A DNA stretch of 10,741 nucleotides from NCBI GenBank assembly GCA_964448005.1, contig CAYUUW010000044.1, positions 1 through 10,741 of the forward strand, read 5' to 3'. A program made the position numbers and the translations under genes. Under the pieces are notes generated by a model. That model was not told the DNA's origin. It did not search any database and saw only the letters and a program-made list of their open reading frames with translations. Origin of the DNA: CAYUUW01 sp964448005 (GTDB taxonomy: Bacteria; Patescibacteriota; Gracilibacteria; UM-FILTER-43-11). This document shows positions 4,954 through 10,416 of this stretch, piece after piece (the stretch's first letter is position 1; each line of letters begins with the position of its first letter).

Positions 4954-6867
4954 ATGCAGATCCCCCAGCTTGGCCAACCCCTCCGCACGGAGCACCTGGA
5001 TTTCCTGAACGCCTTCAGCAAGAGCTGCCGGCGCTCGATTTTGCAGATGACCGCCAATGCGCAATCCGGGCATCCCGGCGGCTCTTGCAGCAGCATCGAT
5101 TACCTGGCCCTGCTCTACACCTTCATCATCGGCCAAAGCGGCGAGGATGTGGTGGTCTCCAACGGACACATTTCCCCGGCCGTGTACAGCGTGCTGGCGG
5201 AGATGGGTTACATCCCAAAAAAAGACGTCGTCGAAGGCTTTCGCAAGTTCGGATCGGTCTACGAAGGCCACATCACCCGCCACGTTCGGGGCATCCCCTA
5301 CGGCACAGGGCCTTTGGGCATCGGCGTTTCGGTCGCCTCGGGCTTTGCCTTGGCCGAAAAGCTGAAAGAGACGGGCAAGAAAGTCTTCAGCCTGGTGGGC
5401 GACGGCGAGAGCGAGGAGGGGCAAGTGTACGAAATGATGAACTTCGCCAGCAAATACAAGCTGAAGAACTACATTGTGTTCATGGATCGCAACCGGGTCC
5501 AGCTTTCCGACAGCCTGGCCAAAATCATGCCCATTCGCCCCCCAGCCCTTTGGGAAGCGGCAGGATGGAACGCCATCGAGGTGGACGGGCACGACTACAG
5601 CGCGCTGTGGGCAGCCTTGCATCAAGCCCATCAGTCCGAGCGACCAACGATACTGATCGGCCGCACGGTGATGGGCAAAGGAGTGAGCTTTATGGAAGCG
5701 GATGGCATGGCGGACAAGGCCACCTGGCACGGAGTCGCCCCCAAGCCGGAGCAAGCGGAAAAGGAGCTGGCAGGCCCATTGGCCATGACGGACGAGGAAA
5801 ACGCTTTGCTGGAGGATTTCCGCAGAAACAAGGTGAAGTGGCAGCCCCCGGAACCCCAGCACACCGAAGCGCTCTCCAAAATAGAGGGGTTTGACTCGGG
5901 CGCCCCCATGATTCTACCAGCGGGCAGCAGCGCCGATTGCCGCAGCGCCTACGGCAAGGCCCTCAAGGATCTGGCTGATCGCAATCCGAGCATTCTGGCC
6001 ATGACAGCCGACGTCTCCGGGTCCGTCAAAACCGATCTCCTGGCTGCGGCCCATCCCGACCGGCATTTCGATGCGGGCATCGCCGAGCAGCACATGGTCA
6101 GCCTGGCGGGCGGGCTGAGCCTGAAAGGCTATGTCCCCTTCGCCTCCGCCTTCGGCGCCTTCATGACCAGCCGCGCCAAGGACCAGGCCCGCGTGAACGA
6201 CATCAACCGGACCAACGTGAAGATGGTGGCCACGCACTGCGGCCTTTCCGTGGGGGAAGACGGGCCGACCCACCAGTCCATAGACGATCTGGGCTCCTTC
6301 CTGGGCTTCTTCAACACCCATCTTCTGGAACCGGCGGACGCGAACCAGACAGATTTCATCATCCGCTTTGTCGCCAGCCATTACGGCAACTTCTACGTGC
6401 GCATGGGCCGGCACAAGCTCCCTGTGATCCTGAAGGAGAACGGCACGCCTTTCTACGACGAGAACTATCGTTTTGAATACGGCAAAGCCGATCTGCTGCG
6501 GCAAGGGGATAAGGTCACGCTGATCAGCAGCGGCTCGACGACGAGCTTAGCCGTTCAGGCCGCGGATCAGCTGAAAGGACAGGTTTCGGTGGAAGTGATC
6601 AACGTGAGCGCCATGAAGCAGCTGGACGCAGCGCTCATCAAAGCCTCGATCCAAAAGACCGGCCGCGTCGTCACCGTGCAGGACCACCAGGCGCTGACCG
6701 GCCTGGCGGCCCAAGTGAACAAGCTGATCGCCGAAGAGGGCCTGCAGACGCGGATCAGGCACTTGGCCGTAGAGGAATATCAGCTTTCGGGAACCTGGGA
6801 GCAGCTGTACAAAGCGGCAGGAATCGGCGTGGAGGATATCAAGAGAGCTTGCTTAGGAGAAGGGTAG
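4954..6867 (+). CDS. tkt: Transketolase, full-length single chain
   Basis: Thiamine-diphosphate enzyme of the non-oxidative pentose phosphate pathway that moves two-carbon units from ketoses to aldoses, cytoplasmic. At 637 aa it holds all three domains in one chain. PP domain: GHPGG (H40), VSNGHISPAVY, GPLGIGVSVASGFALAEK, and the ThDP/metal motif GDGE (149-152) to N180 in MDRNRVQLSD. Pyr domain: SADCRSAYGKALKDL, FDAGIAEQHM with the cofactor-activating glutamate E378, and GEDGPTHQSIDDLG. The C-terminal domain runs from about 510. Start ATG 4954 follows an A-rich leader without a Shine-Dalgarno; a weak extended -10 (TGCTAAACT, 4917-4925) precedes it. It stands alone between the divergent toxin-antitoxin pair and an A+T-richer island, and no clear terminator follows. 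A DXP synthase is less likely: the GHPGG, SNGH and GPLG context and the spacing are those of transketolase. Confidence 0.96.
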   Translation: MQIPQLGQPLRTEHLDFLNAFSKSCRRSILQMTANAQSGHPGGSCSSIDYLALLYTFIIGQSGEDVVVSNGHISPAVYSVLAEMGYIPKKDVVEGFRKFGSVYEGHITRHVRGIPYGTGPLGIGVSVASGFALAEKLKETGKKVFSLVGDGESEEGQVYEMMNFASKYKLKNYIVFMDRNRVQLSDSLAKIMPIRPPALWEAAGWNAIEVDGHDYSALWAALHQAHQSERPTILIGRTVMGKGVSFMEADGMADKATWHGVAPKPEQAEKELAGPLAMTDEENALLEDFRRNKVKWQPPEPQHTEALSKIEGFDSGAPMILPAGSSADCRSAYGKALKDLADRNPSILAMTADVSGSVKTDLLAAAHPDRHFDAGIAEQHMVSLAGGLSLKGYVPFASAFGAFMTSRAKDQARVNDINRTNVKMVATHCGLSVGEDGPTHQSIDDLGSFLGFFNTHLLEPADANQTDFIIRFVASHYGNFYVRMGRHKLPVILKENGTPFYDENYRFEYGKADLLRQGDKVTLISSGSTTSLAVQAADQLKGQVSVEVINVSAMKQLDAALIKASIQKTGRVVTVQDHQALTGLAAQVNKLIAEEGLQTRIRHLAVEEYQLSGTWEQLYKAAGIGVEDIKRACLGEG

Positions 6868-6907
6868 CCGATAATGAATTACGAGTAAGTCATAAAGTCG
6901 GACCTCC

Positions 6908-6937
6908 TTGACGCCAAATTTTAATCAGTGATAGAGT
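6908..6937 (+). promoter_or_regulatory. Extended -10 promoter before a small ORF
   Basis: TTGACG (6908-6913), an 18-base spacer, and TAGAGT (6932-6937) preceded by TG at 6929-6930. The predicted start near 6944 lies downstream of the GTG at 6928, so it supports ATG 6970 as start of the following gene. Confidence 0.5.
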
Positions 6938-6969
6938 TTGGCCTAAATTCAAATTATCATCCTATTTTT

Positions 6970-7245
6970 ATGAGACAAGCTCCGGGGCATCAACGTTACC
7001 AAGACCGTCATCATGTTCGCCAACTTATTAGAGATCTTGCTCCATCGCCGACTGAAATCGAGGATATGGTGAGGAAGGTAAAAAGTGGCAACAACCCTGC
7101 GATCCATGCAGCAGATGAGAGAGAGGCTATGCGCGCGGCTAGGCAGTTATGCGGTCTCCCTTTCCCTCTGGAAACGACAGGTCCCCCCATCATTGAGGAA
7201 ACCATGTCCTCAATTTTTCCTGACAAGGATGAGTCTAAAGAATAG
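6970..7245 (+). CDS. Small protein of unknown function
   Basis: 91 aa from ATG 6970. The same frame can start at GTG 6928 (105 aa), but a good promoter sits across that GTG, so the ATG is preferred. The protein is hydrophilic and highly charged, with no membrane segment: RQAPGHQRYQDRHHVRQLI near the N-terminus, then an acidic helix-like part (SPTEIEDMVRKVKSG) and DEREAMRAARQLCGLPF. The tail ends in DKDESKE. I do not recognise the family. Base composition is more A+T-rich than transketolase and LOG on either side. A 52-aa ORF follows after 81 bases. No Shine-Dalgarno is visible. It may be a recently acquired or lineage-specific gene, or a decayed remnant; protein-like composition and a promoter in front favour a gene. 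Confidence 0.5.
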   Translation: MRQAPGHQRYQDRHHVRQLIRDLAPSPTEIEDMVRKVKSGNNPAIHAADEREAMRAARQLCGLPFPLETTGPPIIEETMSSIFPDKDESKE

Positions 7246-7326
7246 CCTGTTTTCACTTGAGACTAAATTGGACCCCCTAAAGGCGCCCTACGCTATAACC
7301 AAAGAGACCGCAGGTGCTATTAGGGC

Positions 7327-7485
7327 ATGCAGGAAATCCTTTTAACGTCGGAAAAGAGGGCCGAGGTAGAATTAGGAGAAGGACAACATATTCAAGTACC
7401 CTTTGTCTTGGCTGCGATCTGCGCCGCTGAAGGAGGGGTGTACCCAGAGAAAGGCTTTCCAATTGAAAAAAAGGGCCAAAAATGA
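7327..7485 (+). CDS. Very small ORF of unknown function
   Basis: 52 aa from ATG 7327 to TGA 7483-7485. An in-frame TAG at 7321 blocks any upstream extension. The composition looks protein-like: charged N-terminus (LLTSEKRAEVELGEGQ), hydrophobic core (HIQVPFVLAAICAAEGG), basic end (FPIEKKGQK). It is not recognised. It lies in the same A+T-richer stretch as the preceding small gene and may be co-transcribed with it. Its stop codon TGA forms the first three bases of the extended -10 (TGATAGAAT) of the next gene. No clear ribosome-binding site, so it could be a chance ORF or the remnant of a longer gene. Confidence 0.4.
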   Translation: MQEILLTSEKRAEVELGEGQHIQVPFVLAAICAAEGGVYPEKGFPIEKKGQK

Positions 7486-7491
7486 TAGAAT
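7463..7491 (+). promoter_or_regulatory. Extended -10 promoter of the LOG-family gene
   Basis: TTGAAA (7463-7468), a 17-base spacer, TAGAAT (7486-7491), with TG at 7483-7484. The predicted start near 7498 leaves a leader of about 16 bases, so most of the Shine-Dalgarno-like GGGAGGAAG (7492-7500) would not be in the mRNA. Confidence 0.7.
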
Positions 7492-7513
7492 GGGAGGAAG
7501 CTAAAACCCAAAC

Positions 7514-8238
7514 ATGACCGAATCCCCCAATGGGACCCAGGATCTGGACCCCAAGATCAGCAAGCGAAACGGGGCGCACAAGCATTTTCGGGTCACCATT
7601 TTCGGCTCGGCGCGCATCCAGCCCAACGACCCGCAGTACAACCAGATCTACCGCCTGGCGCGGATGATCGGAGCGGCAGGAATGGACGTGGTCACCGGCG
7701 GAGGCCCGGGAATCATGGAAGCCGCCAACAAAGGCCATCGGGACGGAAGCCTGAACAACGACAGCCACTCCATCGGCCTCAACATCATGCTCCCGCATGA
7801 GCAGATGGCCAACCCCAGCCTGGATATAAAAAAGGACTTCAAGCGCTTTTCCGGACGGCTCGACTATTTCATGAGCCTTTCCAACGTCGTGGTCGTAGCG
7901 NNNNNNNNNNGATCGGGACCCTGCTGGAGCTGTTCTACACGTGGCAGCTGGCCCAAGTTCAGCACATCTGCAACACTCCTATCATCCTGCTGGGCAAAAT
8001 GTGGCCCCCTCTCATTGAATGGATGGAGAACTACCCCCTGAAGAAGAAGCTCATCAGCCCGCAGGACATGATGCCCATCTTTCTGGCAGACCATTGCCGA
8101 GAGGCCATGAAAGTCATCAAAAAAGCCAACAAGGCTTTCCGGGAGAATCCCGACTACTGCTGGAACTTCCACAAGTACAGGATCGACGAGATGGAGGAAG
8201 GGCAAGGAATAAAGGGAAAGCCGAACCTCTCGACCTGA
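7514..8238 (+). CDS. LOG-family Rossmann-fold protein, interrupted by an assembly gap
   Basis: Resembles the LOG/TIGR00730 family: nucleoside 5'-monophosphate phosphoribohydrolases that release the base from (cytokinin) nucleotides; the substrate here is not known. Seen: HFRVTIFGSARI at the first strand, the phosphate loop GGGPGIMEAANKGHRDG, FSGRLDYFMSLSNVVVVA, then after the gap IGTLLELFYTWQLAQ, which completes the PGGxGTxxE catalytic motif with its glutamate. The C-terminal part runs to NFHKYRIDEMEEGQ and stop TGA at 8236. About 240 aa when the gap is closed. The ten N at 7901-7910 put the two halves out of frame; 8 unknown bases would restore it and encode the missing Pro-Gly-Gly, so the gene is probably intact. 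Start ATG 7514. Single gene with its own promoter. Confidence 0.9.
7901..7910. other. Assembly gap (10 N), placeholder length
   Basis: Ten N between GTAGCG and GATCGGGACC. The frame before and after the gap fits only if the true length is 8 (or 8 plus a multiple of 3), so ten is a scaffolding placeholder. Confidence 0.95.
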
Positions 8239-8623
8239 AGCAAATCTGGCTTCCGGGCCACGAATTGAATCAGAAATGGAGGATGGGGAATTTTCGCCTT
8301 TCCCAAATTTTTCCAAATCATCCTGCCGAGTCATGCAAAAAAGCCCCCTCCCGCAAGGGGAGAGAGGCGCTTTTGCCCGGCCCTGATAGAGCACGGCATT
8401 CGAAGCCTCAAGTGGGCATCGGCAGAGCTCAGGGCCAAACGGTTTTGGTGACGGGCCAAAGGAATTCCAAGGCTGTATTTCGGTGGCTGTTTTCGTCCTT
8501 CCAAGACGTATTCTTTTGGTGTTTCTTTGTGTTTTTGTTTCAAAAGCAAAAGAAAGCAGAATGCAGGGGGTGGAGCCTGGGCGGGTCGGGCCAAGGCTGC
8601 ATCATAAAGCCTGGAGAACATCA
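8239..8623. other. Intergenic stretch without a supported gene
   Basis: No reading frame here looks like a protein. The only clear element is the hairpin at 8337-8374. A purine/pyrimidine-biased part (8505-8560) holds the inverted pair TTCTTTTG (8511-8518) and CAAAAGAA. The rest shows nothing I recognise. A minus-strand RNA ending at the hairpin is possible. Confidence 0.4.
8337..8374 (-). terminator. Intrinsic terminator, best formed in minus-strand RNA
   Basis: The arms 8344-8352 and 8358-8366 give nine continuous pairs in minus-strand RNA, two of them G-U, followed by C and six T (minus strand, 8342-8337). In plus-strand RNA the two G-U pairs become C-A mismatches and the T-run is only four. 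It could still help end the LOG transcript from the other side (stop at 8238). Confidence 0.6.
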
Positions 8624-8710
8624 CCTTAGTTGAGAGTGATTAATTACGAGTTAAGAGCAATATTCATGAAATAAGACTCGTATTTTGACACTCGCAATTC
8701 TTAACTAAGG
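8624..8710. repeat. 87-nt imperfect palindrome with 12-bp inverted termini (MITE-like)
   Basis: CCTTAGTTGAGA (8624-8635) and TCTTAACTAAGG (8699-8710) are inverted copies, 11 of 12 matching. Inside lie TACGAGT (8645-8651) and ACTCGTA (8675-8681), and a central TTCATGAA, so the unit folds on itself throughout. Both outer flanks read CA, a possible 2-bp target duplication. It is A+T-rich compared with the core genes. No ORF inside. It could be a miniature transposable element or a cruciform-forming site; only one copy is visible. Confidence 0.5.
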
Positions 8711-9000
8711 CAGTATTCTCAGGACTTTACGTGAGGCTTCCGCGGAAGGGTCATGGGGCAGGCAGGGATTCCCGGCCGAACTCCTTGGGTAAGAAGGCGA
8801 TCGGGCTGGCTGCCTCTAGGCGCAGTCGCAGGAGCGGTTCACTGGAATGTAAAGGATCTTTTTGTTTCTGAGAGATCTGCGGGAGCTGTCCGGTGTCCTA
8901 TTTGTGGAACCGCGCTGTGCAAATCACGTAATTATAGCAAATTATTTAAAATGGGCAAGATTTAAAGATTGCGTAATTCAATATATATTTTATATTGATG
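8711..9000. other. Intergenic stretch, nothing recognised except a small hairpin
   Basis: An open frame from 8753 to 8965 with a CPICGTALC-like stretch has no supporting context. TCAATATA (8978-8985) and TATATTGA (8991-8998) form an 8-bp A+T hairpin just before the larger hairpin at 9001. Nothing else is seen. Confidence 0.4.
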
Positions 9001-9042
9001 AACCTGTAGGGGCGCAAGATTTTGCGCCCCTACAGGTTTTTT
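9001..9042 (+). terminator. 17-bp perfect hairpin with T-run (terminator or dispersed palindrome)
   Basis: The arms 9001-9017 and 9022-9038 are perfect inverted copies around a GATT loop, and T runs from 9037 to 9042. Structurally it is a strong plus-strand terminator, but no plus-strand gene ends near it (nearest stop 8238). The core GTAGGGGCGCAA is like palindromes found scattered between genes in many bacteria (from memory), so it may be a mobile palindrome. The stop codon of the displaced recG tail lies within its right arm. Confidence 0.65.
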
Positions 9043-9134
9043 CCGCCCAACATCCTCTCCAGCTCGTCCTCCGTCGCCTCTTCCAGCACCTTCTCCGCCG
9101 CCTTTCGCACCCGATCGAGCCACCCACCCCTCAT
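9030..9134 (-). pseudogene. Displaced recG 3' end (C-terminal tail remnant)
   Basis: On the minus strand ATG 9134 to TAG 9030 reads 34 residues. LDRVRKAAEK (6-15) is identical to the last conserved residues of the recG gene at the right end of the window (VLLDRVRKAAEKFLDSMP). The DNA over that part, 9090-9120, matches 10438-10468 at 28 of 31 bases, and all three differences are synonymous. After this the remnant continues with an acidic helix-like tail (VLEEATEDELERMLGGK), while recG now ends after six more residues. The preceding residues MRGGW resemble MNGVL only weakly. It is most simply the former end of recG, separated from the gene by the 9208-10296 insertion; a small expressed peptide is not excluded. 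Confidence 0.6.
9090..9120 (-). repeat. 31-bp direct repeat of recG coding DNA, left copy
   Basis: Same orientation as 10438-10468, 28 of 31 bases identical, the differences confined to four adjacent positions (TCGC against CCTG). Together the copies bracket the unknown 362-aa gene and its promoter, as attachment sites or a target duplication would. Confidence 0.75.
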
Positions 9135-9149
9135 TAAATTTTCTCGAAT

Positions 9150-9178
9150 TTGACTTATTATAAAATATATATTATAAT
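9150..9178 (+). promoter_or_regulatory. Near-perfect consensus promoter of the 362-aa gene
   Basis: TTGACT (9150-9155), a 17-base spacer, and a perfect TATAAT (9173-9178), set in very A+T-rich DNA. Transcription would start near 9185, giving a leader of about 23 bases. In that leader ATG-CCC-CCA-TAA (9195-9206) makes a three-codon ORF ending one base before the gene's ATG. Confidence 0.85.
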
Positions 9179-9207
9179 ATAAATATTAATCAATATGCCC
9201 CCATAAA

Positions 9208-10296
9208 ATGGCTAGCAAAGAACATGAAGTGAATAAAGATTGGGTAAAGGCAAGAATCGGCGAAATTTTGGCGAAAGTGGCCCCAGATGAATGGCGGCAA
9301 ACCGATGTAGTAGAGGGGGTAAGGGCAATCTTAGCCACAAGATTTGGAGATAGAATAAGTATTCATGTCAGCGGTTCAGGAGATCAGGTTTATTACAGTG
9401 TTAGCGGCCCTAACATAAGCACCTCTGTTGATGTGCGTCATTATGCAGAAAAAGGGATAAGGAGAGGAGGGAGACCTTCTCGATCAGGCCGATCTGGTCA
9501 ACAAGGAGAGGCGAGACGTGAGGTGAGAGGAGAAAAGGTGATCGCCGAAGGGCGAAGAGGCGCAATGGAGCATCCGTCATACCGAGATGAGATCCTGAGC
9601 AATGAGGGGGAAGACATCTTACTTGGCCTTCAGGCGGCTTTTATGGAAATTGAACGCTTTCCGGATGCAGAACGATATATGCCTGTTTTCTTGGAGTGGG
9701 CGAAGCAAAGGAAATTAAGGGGGAGCGCTGTTTGGGATGCCTTTAAAAATCGAAAAAAAACCGAGGACCCGAAAATGGGTGAGGGTGAAGAATATAATTT
9801 TGTCCGTTTCTTTATCGATATTGTGAGGGGGGCCAAAGACAGAAAGATGGCCATAGGCAAAAATCTTGGAATAAAGAGTGGCTTGGAAAAGGCTGAAAGG
9901 CTTTTGGACTGGGAGGCGGTCGCTCAATTTTGCGCATGGGCCAGGCACAAAGGATTAAATGATGTTGAGCTTTGGCAATATTATCGTTCTCATCGAGAAT
10001 ATGAGGGAAATGACTTTGCTGATTTTGTTCGGATAACTCTTAAACGTGAAGGAGAGCTAAAAAAAGCTCGAGCCAGAGAGGCGGCTGAAGGTTTGCTCAA
10101 AGACATCCCCCCAACTGAATGGAGCAAGCCAGAAACCTTAACCAGTTTAAAAAGCGCAATAGAACTCGCTTGTGGAGAGCCGGTGAGCATCCAAATAAAT
10201 CAGGTTGATCCTGGGAATGAAAGATACCTATATTTTATTATTCGTGGAGATGGATTTAACTTTAGCATAGAGGCGAAGAATTTTACCCCAAAATAG
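9208..10296 (+). CDS. Unknown 362-aa protein with mirror-image A-B-B'-A' repeat architecture
   Basis: I do not recognise this family. Seen: module A, about residues 14-80, and A', about 288-360, align without gaps from L21/L297 to V54/I330: LAKVAPDEWRQ against LKDIPPTEWSK, then a helix, G47/G323, and strands SIHV/SIQI. Modules B (about 156-205) and B' (about 236-280) align without gaps over 28 residues: FLEWAKQRKL against FCAWARHKGL, W176/W256, F179/Y259, K180/R260, then FVR in both (198, 273). An Arg/Gly/Ser-rich linker (84-118) separates A from B. No signal peptide, no membrane segment, no catalytic motif that I know. Start ATG 9208; no Shine-Dalgarno. It has its own consensus promoter, clearly more A+T-rich DNA than the core genes, and flanking copies of recG sequence, so recent acquisition is likely. 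No terminator is evident behind it. Nucleic-acid binding is a guess from the basic linker. Confidence 0.85.
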   Translation: MASKEHEVNKDWVKARIGEILAKVAPDEWRQTDVVEGVRAILATRFGDRISIHVSGSGDQVYYSVSGPNISTSVDVRHYAEKGIRRGGRPSRSGRSGQQGEARREVRGEKVIAEGRRGAMEHPSYRDEILSNEGEDILLGLQAAFMEIERFPDAERYMPVFLEWAKQRKLRGSAVWDAFKNRKKTEDPKMGEGEEYNFVRFFIDIVRGAKDRKMAIGKNLGIKSGLEKAERLLDWEAVAQFCAWARHKGLNDVELWQYYRSHREYEGNDFADFVRITLKREGELKKARAREAAEGLLKDIPPTEWSKPETLTSLKSAIELACGEPVSIQINQVDPGNERYLYFIIRGDGFNFSIEAKNFTPK

Positions 10297-10416
10297 CAAG
10301 GGCGCTTAAAGTTTTATTAAGTGGATTGAATGCTCCTCAAAAAGCTCTTTCCCCAACTTCCCAAGACCACCTTCTTCACTCTGAATAATCTCCAAAAGGC
10401 CAATGGGAGGCAATGA
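10297..10416. other. Short spacer between the unknown gene and recG, convergent
   Basis: The 120 bases between the two convergent stop codons hold only a weak hairpin (CTTAA/TTAAG, about 10306-10322) and no strong terminator. Confidence 0.4.

Noticed and set aside
4930..5862. 310-aa open frame antisense to tkt
   Set aside because: His/Val/Gln-rich shadow of a G+C-rich gene; the opposite strand carries full transketolase motifs.
5085..5894. 269-aa plus-strand frame inside tkt
   Set aside because: Arg/Gly/His-rich out-of-frame reading of transketolase.
7277..7798. 173-aa minus-strand frame
   Set aside because: Overlaps the LOG gene start and promoter; no family-like motif.
8331..8624. 97-aa minus frame across the gene-free region
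   Set aside because: Low-complexity reading ending inside the terminator hairpin; no motif. A non-coding transcript is more plausible.
8753..8965. 70-aa frame with a CPICGTALC zinc-like stretch
   Set aside because: No second cysteine pair, no promoter or ribosome-binding site, composition not protein-like outside the motif.
8862..9137. 91-aa plus frame through the 9001 hairpin
   Set aside because: It reads through a 17-bp palindrome and antisense to the recG remnant.
9208..10296. Transposase or integrase for the recG-flanked insertion
   Set aside because: No DDE, HUH, tyrosine or serine recombinase motif in the 362-aa protein.
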